From Silene latifolia (Eukaryota; Streptophyta; Magnoliopsida; Caryophyllales; Caryophyllaceae): a stretch of DNA of 64,000 bases. The stretch covers positions 24,554,152-24,618,151 of the forward strand of contig NC_133536.1 in the NCBI RefSeq assembly GCF_048544455.1. The letters are read 5' to 3'. The notes under the pieces were generated by a model, which saw nothing but the letters and a program-made list of their open reading frames with translations, did not search any database and was not told where the DNA came from. Of this stretch, positions 45,796 through 57,900 are shown piece after piece (position 1 is the first letter of the stretch; every line of letters begins with the position of its first letter). A program made the position numbers and the translations under genes.

Positions 45796-48700
45796 ATGAA
45801 GTTAAGAATCAAATCCACCGCTTCATCAAAGTCTACTCAACCGTCATCATCAAATTCTCCGGGTCCGTCTCCATCCAAATCCCGTGTCACATCTCCATCA
45901 AAGAGCACTGCTTCTCAGAGAAGGAGTACTCGTAGTCAAGAAATATGTACAACCGAACCACCCACGAAAAAAACCAAACGAAAGGCCGAGACCCAACTTG
46001 TGAAATTGTCGTCTAGTCCACCCAAGACTAGTAGTAAGTTGGGTGGCAAAGTTAAGCATGAGAAGGGAATTGTGGTAAGTAGCAAGCAACCTCAGCCGGA
46101 GTTGCTTTGCGGAAATATCCCACCGTATGTACCTTTGTTATTCTACTTTTATTTTGCTGTTATTTAGCTATTAATATGTTACTTTTCGTGTTATTTTTTG
46201 ATGCTCTGCTTTGTTATTTTGCTATTATTCTCGCTTTTGCTTTTGCTTATGTCATCTTAAATGTTTTAATGCATTGTTTATTTTTTTCACCCTTTTGTGT
46301 GGACAAGTGCCGATCCATTTATTAGTCATTTGTCGGCCCGCTTTTTCTTTTCAAAGTTATTGAAGCCCTCACCGAGGAGCGAGAAGGAGGTCATTAGGGA
46401 GATGGGATTCGGGGGTTTACTTGAGTTGAAGCTTTCTTCCCTCCCCCATGTCATGTTTCGGGAGTTTGTATATGCTTTTAGGAGTGGGAAGTATTTTGAA
46501 ATATCCGAAACGGAGAAGTTCGAGTTGATCGAGATGATGTGCACGATGTGTTTGGTTTACCAAATTCTGGTGCGAAAGTGGATTTGGTTATTACTGGATT
46601 TCCTGGTTCTGCCGACGCTGAAGGAGAAGCTTTGAAGCGTGCTTGGCGGGAGAAGTATGGTATCGGCAATAACAAAAGTGGGATACCACTTAACAAAGTT
46701 CAGGAGACCCTGCTAGAGTCTCTGGTTGCGGACGATGAGTTTAAGAAGACTTTTGTTCTGCTTGCCATATCGTGTTTCCTTGCTCCTGTGTCGGGTTATG
46801 TGCTTGATCTTAGACTTCTAAGCGCTGTGGAAGATGTTTCTAGGATCAAGGAACTTAATTGGTGTCAGTTTGTCTTCTCAGACTTGGTGACTTCTGTACG
46901 TGAAGCCCTTATCGGGAGGAGAAATATTCGTTGTAGTGTAGTGCTGTTGGCTATCACCTATTTTCACCGTTATTTCTTTAGCGGTGATCAGGTGAATAAT
47001 GAGCTGCCGCTCATTAAACATTGGGATTTTAAGTCTTTCAATGAGAGGTTGCGGCGTGAGGCGGCGCCGGTGCTCGGGCACCGGGAGCGTTCGACGTTGC
47101 TTTCCCATTGTCTCGCCCAAACATCGTTGGCTCTGGTCAACGTACTCAACGTCGATGTCTTGTTCGGATCTACCGATGATATTCTTACGGATGAGCAAGT
47201 ACAGTCCGCAGCGGTCGACGTAAGCACCTGTTTGATTGTTTTTAAACGAATCATTCTAAAATGTTATTCTGTTATTGTCCTCGAGCATTAGTTTTCATAC
47301 TGCTATTATTTTACTATTATTCCACTGTTATTCCTCAGTTTTCCTACTGTCATTCCACTGTTATTCTAATTTTCATTCCAAGTGTTACTGCACTGTTATT
47401 CTACTGTTATTCTACTACTACTCCACTGTTATTTATTCTGCTGTTAGTGTACTGTTATTCCTTTGTTATTTTATTACTTCACTGTCATTCTACTATTAAT
47501 CCACTGTTATCTATTTTGCTGTTAGTGTACTATTATTCCTCTGTTATTCTACTATTATTGTCTTGTTTTAAGTAAAATTTTGGGATTTTAACTTGACAGG
47601 ATGTTCATCAACTTATACTTCTTAATGAGAGGGACTCTCGTATTTTATATCGCCGATACTTGGAACGGGCGGAACTTATAAAGTCGAAGATGATGCGAGA
47701 AGACCCAAAGAGCTATGGGTCAAGCACCTTTGCTAAGTTGCCCACCAAGTAACCCGACGAGTGCTAAAGAAAGCACAAACAAACAATCGAAAAAAGTTGG
47801 TTGTGAAGGGTCGTAATTTGGTTGCCACCCCATCTTTCTTCACGGATCAAGTTATCCGTGAGTTGGACGAACGGGTAAAGCATGTATTGGCTATGCAAGC
47901 GGCCAATAAATCGCGATCAACTGTTCTGAAAGAACCAGCTTCCAAAAAAGCTAGACATGAAGATGTCATCATTGAACCCCCATCATTTAACCTGTTTTCT
48001 CAATTCTATGAGGAGTGTGTCGGGCTGTCGGATGTGCAGCCGACTATATCTGAAAAGAAGGGTGTAGCTGAAAAGAAGGGTGTTGAACATAGTCCCGTCA
48101 TTCAACAAAGTGCAAAGGTGGGGACTCCACAATTGTCACCACTCGGTTTAGATTCTATTACGACGGATATCTGTGCTGACATTCAGTTTCGTTATGGAGA
48201 GCCAGCTGATGTCGGTGAGAAAGTAGTTGATGTTGGGGATATTAGCATTGGCGTGGAGGATGTTAACAATGATGTGGAGTACGTTAACATTCAAGTTGAA
48301 GACTATCTTGTTGATAATCCGCCAGAGGAGGTGGCTAATACTGTTGAGTGTCCACCGGTAGAGGTTCAAGCAACTGAAATTCCAAAGGCTGATGCTTGTT
48401 TGCCTGAGACGGAGGTGACGGATACCCGTGCTGACATTCCATCGCGTAATGACACTCAGCATTCCACTCAAATTGGCAGTGAAGCATTCGTGACTGCAGA
48501 AGAGGAGGTAGCGGATGTGGTGATGTCTTGTCATGCAGACTTGTTGCTTGGGGCTGCGTCTGAGATAGATAAATCTGATAAACAGGATTCCGAGGTTGTG
48601 TCGGAGGCTGGTACTGTTGTTGGTGAGGCTGTCCCAGAGGACAATGGCGTTGCTGGGTTGAATGCTCCTACTATGTGTACAAGTTATTTGCTGCACTCTG

Positions 48701-50356
48701 CTGCACATGAGGAGCTACTGTTGTCTGTTGTGCCTCAGAATTTCGGATGCAGCTATGATTGTGGTCCTGTGGCTCCTGAGCTAGTTGTCCTGTCAAAATC
48801 AATGATAACGATGGGACATGTTTTCAACCCAATGCTATCCAAGCGGAAAGAGGTTGCAGACTACTGCTTCTTGAATGATCATAACCTTTCGCAAGGGTAA
48901 GAGCTTGTTTTTATTGTAAAAATTTTCGGCTTTCTGTTTAATATATTATACTGCTTTTTGTTCTTCAAAAATATATTCATGTGACTCTTATTTTGCCTTT
49001 TTATTCGGTTTTGAAGGGATAATCTTGTCACTTGGGGTGTGGACAGTTACCTGAATCGTGAGGATATGGAATCGATGGTTCCAGATACAATGATAATGCT
49101 TGGTGTTGTGCACTGGTGGTCCCTCTTTCTTAATGATACTTGTATAAGAGGAAGCCCAAGTCGACTTTTCTTTGGGATGGGTGCAACGGTTAGTTATTCT
49201 ATCTTATCTTTTCTTTTACTTTATTTTTCATGTTTGGATCACGTTTCAACTCTTTTCTCCACTTCTTGTTTAGTATCCATTGCGGCAACTTTGTATGCCG
49301 TCGAAAGATGATAAGGCTTCCAGGAGTGATTTATGTGCGGAAGTCAAATTGTCATTTACTGTCTTTGTCAATAACAACAAGAGAGAGTGTGATCTTACTT
49401 CGATATGGTATGTTTTCTCGTACTTTGTGTGTTTTCTACTACTATTCTACTTTGTTAGCCTACTATTACTCTCGTTATTATTCGATGTGTTTCTCGCTTT
49501 TTAAAAAGAACCACATAATTAGTAACAATTTTTTTTTGGCCAAATATTTTCCCGCATTTTCATCCCAATTCTTTTGCATGAGCACTTTAGTCAAGTTTGT
49601 GCATCAATTTCATTTCGAAGAGGGTTGAATATCTTGATAATGTATTTCAAGAGGCGATGTTTGCTTTGATGATCAACGGGCGTGTGTACGTTTGGTGTAT
49701 TGTCAAACTGCTGTAAGTCATTTATTGTGTTTTAATTTTCTCTTGGTGTTTAGCCTAGTTTTGTTTAAGTATTGTTAGTAATTATGTTTTCTTTTTCCTT
49801 TTTTAAAAAAAAGGTGAACTTGATGTCTGATTTCCTGGTCCACAAAGGAGTTGCCCGAGGTGGGGAGGTTAAAGATTATAAAATTGTCAACGTCCCTTTT
49901 ACCTGGCAAACGGCTGAGATTGAAAATTTGGACTGCGGTGTATATACGATGTTGCACATGCTCTTTTACCGTGGAACTGTTTTTGATTGTGACTTGGGTA
50001 ATTCTGATTCAAAAGCCCTCTACCGCGCTGAGATCGTTGCCTTGTTGGCGCTGTCTGATATGAACGAGTCCAGGGAAGATGTGTTGAAAAGTTTGGAGGA
50101 GTTGAACAAGACAAGAAAGGAAACCCTGAGCGTGCTTGAAGAGAGACGGCGTATTGAGGATGCGAAAAAGAGGGCTTCTCAAAGCGGTAAGGAACGTCGT
50201 GGTTCCGGCAGGGTGAAAACTGTTGGTAAGAAGGTTAAGACGTCGCAGCCTGTTGACGAGCCCGTCGCTTCTCCTACTGTCATTGACGGCCCTAAATTCT
50301 CTAGAAAAACCCCTACCGCCACCAAGTGGGAAGCGGGGGTGTGGATAGCCCCGTGA
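45796..50356 (+). pseudogene. MULE-borne ULP1 (peptidase C48) protein, module 1, multi-exon
   Basis: Likely exons: 45796-46124, 46308-47219, 47600-48896, 49017-49188, 49274-49407, about 49510-49712, 49814-50356. The splice phases I checked (46124/46308, 47219/47600, 48896/49017) all keep frame. The N terminus is a basic S/T/K-rich tail. Next comes a domain common to plant transposon ULP1 proteins (ADPFISHLSARFFF, MGFGGLLELKLSSLP, DDEFKKTFVLLAIS). An acidic linker follows, then the C48 protease fold. Its catalytic triad is visible: His at 49583 (HFS), Asp at 49636 (YLDN), Cys at 49934 (DCGVYTMLHM). The family cleaves SUMO-like modifiers. A coiled, lysine-rich tail ends it. Three small frame breaks (near 46520, 47748, 49590) disable this copy. 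Confidence 0.7.
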
Positions 50357-51877
50357 GTCCACAGTCGGCTTTGGGTAGTCGTAAAAGGGGTAGGGCAGAC
50401 GACGGGCTGGGTTGCTCTATGGATTGCGGGCCAGACGACAGTAGGTTTGTTGCGGTGTCGGATTTGTTTCGGAAGAACAAAAAACAGTTCTCTAAGATGC
50501 TGAAGGTGCGGAAGCAAGTGGTGGACTTTGTTCTTCGTGAAGACGCTCAGTTGACAGACGAGTATGTGTCGATTTTCATTTCTTTGATTGTGGTGTTTCT
50601 GTTCAGTTAGTCTTTCTGTTTCCCACTTGTTAGTCCGCGTTAACTGCTTTGTTATTATGCTTTGTTATTTTTGTCAACCTAGCGAGCCGTCTAATTTCAC
50701 TGTTAGGCCCCTTTGTTATTCTGCTGTTATTGACCTGTTATACCACTATTATTCCGCTGTTAGTCCACTGTAATCCCACTGTCAATCCCGTTTTGTTATT
50801 CTCGCTTGTTATACCGCTATTATTTCGCCGTTATTGTTCGTTATTGAACCGTTATTCTCTTTGTTATACCACCGTAATCCCACCGTTCTCATCATATGTT
50901 ATTTTTTGTGAATGCGGGGAGTCGTTAGTGTTGTACAAATGACGACGTCGCGTGTTTTTGGACAAGGGGGATATTGTTTCCTTTGTAGATGCAGCTAGTA
51001 TGATGTCAACAAGAGTAGTTGATGTTTGGTCGGTTCTTTTGAATTCGTTGGAGTTTGAGGAACGCTCGGACCAAGCTCAATGTTTTTCGGAGTTCGTCAT
51101 ATGGTATTTTAGTTTTTTCCTTTGCTATTTTGCGTTATTACCTACAGATTGACTCACAAGTATTGATATAAAGTTAACACTTGTGCACTATTTTTGGTTG
51201 TTTATGCTTTCTCTTTTTGTAGGATCCTCTTTATTCACTCTTAGAGAACTTTGATTCCTCAAGTCCTCTTGACGGTCCGGGTAAGAAGCTGTTGGCATTC
51301 TGGAATGTGTTTTACGATTCCTGCAATGGAAGATGTCGTCTGAACTCCGACCTTGTGTTTGTGCCGATTCTGTACAATGATCACTACTCTTGTTTCTGCA
51401 TCAACTTTTTGAATGAATCGATTGATATTTTGGACAACATGACTCACGATTCCAAGCAAATAGCCGATTACAAAAGATTGGCCGAGATTGTGGCAAACTA
51501 TATGCGTGTTTTTATGGAGGGTCATAATGTTCTGAAGTCTGAAGATTGCCGCAATTTCGAAATTGTTGATGTGCCTTTTAAATGGAAAAAGAAGGAACTA
51601 TGAATTCGGAGTCGGGGTGTTTCTTCTTTGTACACAATGGCGGAATATGGTGGAAGCGTGTTTGAGTGCAATCTTCACAAAGAAGATTGCTCGTCGAAGC
51701 TACTGTGTTGAAATGTCGGCTTCCCTGATCTTGGCGGATATTAATCTTCATAGGCGAGTTATTCTTGACAAAGTGAAGGCTTGTGAGACTGGAAGGCCGA
51801 AGACGTTGGGTTTGGCGGCAGCAAGGAACAAGTTGCCAGAAGTGCCCCCGGTGCAACCCCAATCATCTCATTTGTAG
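50357..51877 (+). pseudogene. Second ULP1 module, catalytic cysteine lost
   Basis: Exons at about 50357-50560, 50946-51101 and 51223-51877 repeat the order of module 1: GCSMDCGP lead, an RKQVVDFVLREDAQL helix, LDKGDIVSFVD, then the protease fold (VFVPILYNDHYSCFCINFLN, IDILDN). His (51382) and Asp (51433) are kept. Where module 1 has DCGVY this one reads FGVGVF, with Val at 51611 in place of the catalytic Cys. A frame change near 51597 and a stop near 50950 also occur. The stop that ends module 1 lies just before it in another frame. Either the ancestral protein had two tandem protease folds, or a second gene was duplicated behind the first. A protein from this module could not be a protease. 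Confidence 0.65.
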
Positions 51878-52985
51878 TGAAGAGTCGCATCGTCATGAAT
51901 GCGACCTTTGGATGTTGTGTATCCAGGGAAGTCAGACTAAGTTGGTGTAAACTGTGTTGTTAGACTATTAGTGTCTTTGTTATTGCACCGTTATTATGTA
52001 TAATTACTAGTTTATTGTCTTTGTTATTCCCGTATTACTCTAGTGTTATTCCAAAGGTGTACTCTAATTTTAATTGAGTTTTGATATTCCTTGTACTTTT
52101 TTCAAACACCATCCATTTTTACTCTAATCCCACCGTTATTCTCGTCATTATTCGGATAATGAGCAGTTTGTTGTCTTTGTTATTGCACAATTAGTCTACG
52201 ATTTTTTAGTCTAATTAAGCTTTCTTATTACCATTGTTTTCTAGAAACACTATCCATTTCTATTCAAGTGTAAATTTAGTCAAGTGTAAAAGCGGTGGTT
52301 TAGATCGCGTTTTTGCCAAAGTGTTATTCTACCATTATTCTCATTTATTGCAGATTACTCCGCATATTAAGCAAAAATACTCTGCATTATTGTACTATTA
52401 GTCTACACTTATTCTGCTGTTATTCCACTAGTTTAATTAAGTTTTACAAATTCTATCCAATTTCTACGAAGAATATGCATTTTCTATTCAACTCACAATG
52501 GTCATTTTTTTTTCTCAATGATTCTATTGTTATTGCACCGTTATTCTTCTCGTTATCACTCTATTATTCCGCATAACTAGTTTATTCTCATTGTTATTAC
52601 ACTCGTTAGTCCATTATTTTGTCAAAACTATTCAATTTTATTCAAGTGTAAATTTAGTCAAGTGTAAAAGCGGTGGTTTAGACTCGCTTTTGTTACACTC
52701 GTTATTCTACCATTATTCTCATTATTATTGCAATATTACTCCGCATAATTAGCGCTTATTATTATCTTTGTTATTGCACTATTATTCGCAAAGACTTCGT
52801 TATTCCAACATTACTTAGAAATAGTTTTAAATAGCACTTAAAGATAGTACTTACATAATAAACATTAACGTTCTAAAATATTAAAGCCATTATTTCTAAA
52901 GCAATATAATATTTTAAACATATTTAAAAGCAAAGCACCCGGACCATCATCGTTAGATTTTTATATCTTTATTCTATTCTCTCGA
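51878..52985 (+). other. 3' flank of the plus-strand MULE genes, GTTATTC-rich
   Basis: No gene. The sequence is T-rich with dozens of ttattc / gttattcc / ccgttatt words, and a repeated segment actatccattt ... aagtgtaaatttagtcaagt plus gtaaaagcggtggttta (at about 52245-52303 and 52625-52680). The word bias on the plus strand fades near 52.8-53.0 kb. Confidence 0.55.
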
Positions 52986-52989
52986 CGCC

Positions 52990-53435
52990 TGCGCGCCGGT
53001 CCTTGACAAGGTGCTCTCAACTTCCACCGACTCATCCTCAAAAGGGTTTTTGTACGCTTCCATTAGTTCCATGGCTTTCGAACGGTGTCCAATGGCCGAG
53101 AGATTGAAATATCGGCTTCAGTGTAATACTTCTTCGAGCATTCACACCAAAGAATGAATTGATTGTCCATGTCGGCTTCCGTGTAGTTCCTATTTTTCTT
53201 TTCCTTTAACTGTCTACGCATACGTTCATTTTGAAGTTCAAAGAACCTTCAATTGTGCCTTTACACTGTCGACCTCTCTTATTAAGGCCTCTTCACGGGT
53301 TTCTCTTTGCCTCTAAATTTGTCCTTGTGTCGATCAACTCTATCGTGAGGGACTCTATCGTCCGTTTGGCTTCATCGATTTCCCGCCTTGTCGGGGACCT
53401 TCGGCTATCGTCGATTCGTCACTCATCCTGCAAAG
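52990..53435 (-). pseudogene. Coiled-coil protein remnant of the MULE, minus strand
   Basis: After an acceptor TTTGCAG near 53431 the minus strand shows heptad-like sequence: SPTRREIDEAKRTIESLTIE, then EEALIREVDSVKAQLKVL, then NERMRRQLKEKKNRNYTEAD and FILWCECSKKYYTEADI. Each block is open, but two small frame changes separate them. I do not recognise the family. Helicity is strong and there is no enzyme motif. It has its own upstream promoter region (53590-53960). It lies between the convergent protease and transposase units. Confidence 0.45.
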
Positions 53436-53589
53436 ATTGGAAGTATGAAACTTTTTGCATTATAAAAAGATGTTTAAAATTTTTGAACCAAATTAAAAGC
53501 AAACCAAAGCATAAGAAAGAGAATTACCTTTTTTGCAAAAGATAGAGAAGAGTGTTGACAGATATGAAAAATAAACATGAAAGAAAAAT

Positions 53590-53960
53590 AAAGAATAGAA
53601 AGATAAGAAATTACCTTTTTGCGAGAGGAGATAAAGTTTTTTTTGGAATGGACTTTTTCAAAGTGTGTGTGTTTGTTTTTTTACCTCGAAGTAGCGAGTA
53701 ATTTATAGGGGTTTGGGGAATAGAATCGGTTTTTCGTAATAAAGTATAGAAAGATAAGTAATTAACTGTCTACCAACAAAAAAAAAAAGATAAGAAATTA
53801 CCTTTTTGCAGAGGAGATGCAGAGTTTTTTCTTGAATACAAAAAGTTTTCTGTACTTCTTCAGTGTGTGTGTGTTTTTTTTTTCTCAAAAAACCACGCAA
53901 TAGCGATATTTATAGGGGTTGGGGAATACAAACAGTTTTCCAGTAATTATATTAGATTAG
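53590..53960 (-). promoter_or_regulatory. Duplicated TATA-bearing promoter/leader, minus strand
   Basis: Two ~190-bp copies (about 53590-53745 and 53785-53955) share, in minus-strand order, tccccaa(a)cccctataaat, a cacacacac tract, and a ctcctctgcaaaaag leader with a donor-like GTAATTTCTTATC. Each has a TATA box (CCCCTATAAAT, at about 53703 and 53910). The pair drives toward the coiled-coil remnant, so this gene would have tandem promoters. Confidence 0.55.
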
Positions 53961-54929
53961 GTTAGGTAACTGTTTTTAATAAAAACTGAAAAGTGGAACT
54001 GCTTTTTATAAATATTACTAAGTCATTATTATTCAACCGTTATTGTAGTGTGTAATTTGCGCTTTTATTTTTGTGGTTGGTTTGTGAAAAAAACAATCGA
54101 GATAATATTAACAAAAAAAATTAAAGTAACTAGTATTAATTCTCATATAATGTAGGTCTCACTTTATTATCTAGAAGATAATTTTAGGTTAAAATGTAAT
54201 TCGAACAATGACAAATAGTAAAAGTCTTTGACATTTTTAGGCGAGGTCTTCATCGTAGCATTGTCTTTTGTGTCTCTTTTGTCTTTGTTAGTTCATGCAT
54301 CTGATTCATATTTCTGCAATTTTTGCTTAGTATTTAGCAGCTACATTAATAGCGAGAATAGCAGAATAACATTGATAGCAAGAGAATAACAACACATTAA
54401 TAGCGGAATAGCGATAATCTAAATTTAGCGGCTACTCTCTGCTGTTATTGCGAACACTATCCATTTCCACCAAGAATATCCATTTTCTATCCAAAAATAA
54501 CAACACATTAATAGCACAATAGCAGTAGAATAACACAACAGCAGCAGAATAGCGAGTAACACAGAATAATAGGGGAATAACGGAGAATAAAAGGATAACA
54601 TATTCCCGCAATTTTTGGTAGTTCATGCATCGATTTATATTCTTTGCAATTTTTGCTTAGTATTTTAGAAGCTACATTAATAGCAGAATAGCAGTGGAAT
54701 AACATTAATAGCAGTAGAATAACAACACATTAATAGCGAAATAGCGGTAGAATAACACAACAACAGCAGAATAGCGAGTAACACAGAATAATAGGGGAAT
54801 AACGGAGAATAAGAGGATAACATTAGAATAATAGGAGAGTATTAGTCCAGATTCATACCTCTTCGTTTCGATTCTTCTTCATCTTCGTCATCGAAGGGGG
54901 ACTTTCAAAGAAATGGAAGAGTACAAGTT

Positions 54930-57900
54930 CTCTTGTTGTGGTTCACCCACTTCTTGCGGTTACCGCATCTTCGCTTCCTCTTTTGTTGCTTGGTTTTGGC
55001 CTTTTCTTTGGAGGACCTTAATCTTTTGCCACTGCCCTTATTCTTGGCCTTGTTTGGCGGTCGAAGGTCAATGTCATTTGAAGCTGTGATGCCTAGAAGA
55101 GCCTCGATTTCCTGGTTTTTAGTCTTCGGTTCAGTTGGTCCTGTGATGTTCTCCCTGAACTGTGTCGATTTTCTGCAGTTGCTTCATGTGTTTAACGAGC
55201 ATAACCGTCCATCACCCCGACAATTGCATAAATCTCAGACCAAACCTTTGACATCTCAGCTTTCTTGATGTCAGCCTCATCAATCTCTTCTATCACCTTT
55301 CCATTTTCATCTCGGACAACTGGCCTGTATGATTTCTTTGTCCATCGAGCAAGGACATAAGGGTCAGGTATCCTGTGGACCTGCCTACCATTCCACACCC
55401 ACAGTATATGGCGACAAACAATGCCATGCCTCTCAAACAGCTTACATGCACATTTGCTCTCGTTAGTTTTGGTGTTAAATTCAACTCGGAAGCTCCTGTG
55501 CTTGAGTCCATCACGAACGTCATGATACTCCACCGCCCCTACTGTTGTCAAACCCCCCACCCCCATGCTGCATATGGCATGTTTGACTTCATTCTGAAAG
55601 TCCCCAAAGATAGGATGGGTGTAGACAAGTGAGGCATGCATCTCCACCTAATAGCGAGAATAGCGGTGGAATTACATTAATAGCAGTAGAATAACAACAC
55701 ATTAATAGCAAAAGAGACTAAATTTAGCACTACTTTGTCATTATTGCGTACACTATCCATTTCCACAAAGAATATCCGTTTTTTATTCAAAAATAACAAC
55801 ACATTAATAGAAGAATAGCAAAGAGAATAACACAACAAAGACAGAGAATAACAACAGATTAATAGCGAGAATAGCAGTAGAATAACAACACATTAATAGC
55901 GAATAGCAAAGAGAATAACAACACATTAATAGCGAAATAGCAAGAGACTAAATTTAGCGATTACTTTGTCATTATTGCGGACACTATCCATTTCCACAAA
56001 GAATATTCGTTTTTTATTCAAAAATAACAACACATTAATAGAAGAATAGCAAAGTGGAATAACATTAATAGCGAGAATAACACAACAAAGCAGAATAGCG
56101 GTAGAATAACACAACAAAGTGAAATAGCGAGTAACACGGGAATAATAGGGAATAACGAGAGAATAGCAAAGTGGAATAACATTAATAGCGAGAATAGCGA
56201 AAGTGGAATACCTTCATCGGCCCTACTTTCTCGAGCATACTATGCTCATTGGCATTATCCATCCTCCTTTGTGTATGCCTTTGCTGCTCTATTGCGGAAT
56301 TGTACCTCATCCAAAACTCGACGAGGGTTCCAAAATGGCTTTCAAACCGCTTGAAATAGCTGTTTGAACTTTCGGATCTCTGGGTTGTTCGCAACAAACA
56401 ACCTAGAGGCAGATCCCGAAAGTATGCCGGTATCCACTTTTGTCTGATTGCAAAGACATACTTCAACCACCGGTTGCTTTCCATACCATGGGCTTCAATA
56501 ACAGATCTTCCGATTCTGTTCAAATTCGTGTGGCTCGAGGTCGACATCCCACACAACGGCATTTATGTCGGTCATAAATTCCGTATCATTGCAGATTGCC
56601 CTTCCCACTTTCTCGGGCATTTTCTCGCATGATATGCCACATGCAATACTTGTGGACAGAATGGTTGAAGACATTTGGGCAGGCTTTTTTTAATTCCCGG
56701 GCACTGGTCTGTAATTACACATTGAGGTTGCTGCTGCCCCATTGCTTCGAGGAATTTTTTAAAAATCCACTCAAATGAATGCTGACTCTCAAAGTCAAGT
56801 AACCCAGCTGCAAAAGTCACCGTCTTCTTGTTGTGGTCTACTCCGGTGAAGGGAGTAAACACCATGAAATATTTGTTTGTCCCATAAGTAGGGTCAAACG
56901 AGATCGTGTCTCCATATAACTTGTAGTTGTTTATCCCTTCCTTATCAGCCTAAATAACCTTCGTCAAGCATTTGTTCTCATCCTGATCATAAGCAAAGTA
57001 GAACCCCTTTGTTTCAGCCAGCATTTTGAAATGCCCAATGAACATTTTAGCATCGTTATCCCCAATGTAACACTTGATATTTCGTTTGAAGTTTTTGAAG
57101 TCTAGCAAAGAGGCACCGATATTCTGATAACCATTTGAGTATTCCTTGAGAATTCTGAAGCTCAATGTTGGACCTATGTTGAGCTTAGTATGATCAATAA
57201 TGGTCCTCTTAATGTAGTCATGGACGTCCCTTGAGAGCTTCTGGAACTCCCTGTTTTTGACAGAGTAAAGAGAGTGATTGTGAACGTCTACAAAGACATC
57301 CACAATATACCCAGCCGGTCTGTCGTCTGTTTTTTCACAGGTTCTCAACCTCATGTTCGCCTTGCAGCCACACCTTGTCAGAGCATGCTTCTTTGGCTGT
57401 CTAATTCGCCGGTCTTTGTTCTCTACTGTACTCAAATTACCAGCTTCATGATTTGTTGTTTCAAGTCGCATTTTTCTTTTCATATCCCTATACCCCTTAT
57501 ATTGCGCATTTGTGTACCTTCTCACATCAAATCCGCAAGCCAGTGCATATATGCTGTAGAACTGTACTGCATCCTCCAAGGTAAGAAAGAACATGCCACG
57601 TTTAGGCGTAAAATCACTCTCAACAGTCCTCACCCACTGCTCAGTCCCCCCGGGTGTACTGCTGTAATGAAGAGTTGAGACAAACTCATCGTTTTCTTCG
57701 TCTGAACAGGTTGGGCTGGTGTATATACTGTTATTAGAAGAATCCCCATTAGGTAAGACTGCATTGTCTTCAACAATAGACACAGTAGAAAGATCTGCGA
57801 CAGTAAATTAATATAATGAGTACAGTCATTGGACAACAAAATCACAATAACATCACAATAACAAAGAGCACGGGGAGAGATCAACATTGCAAGTAATGTG

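Noticed and set aside
47261-47575. Two overlapping frames rich in Y, S, F and L
   Set aside because: They translate the GTTATTC-rich intron of the ULP1 gene.
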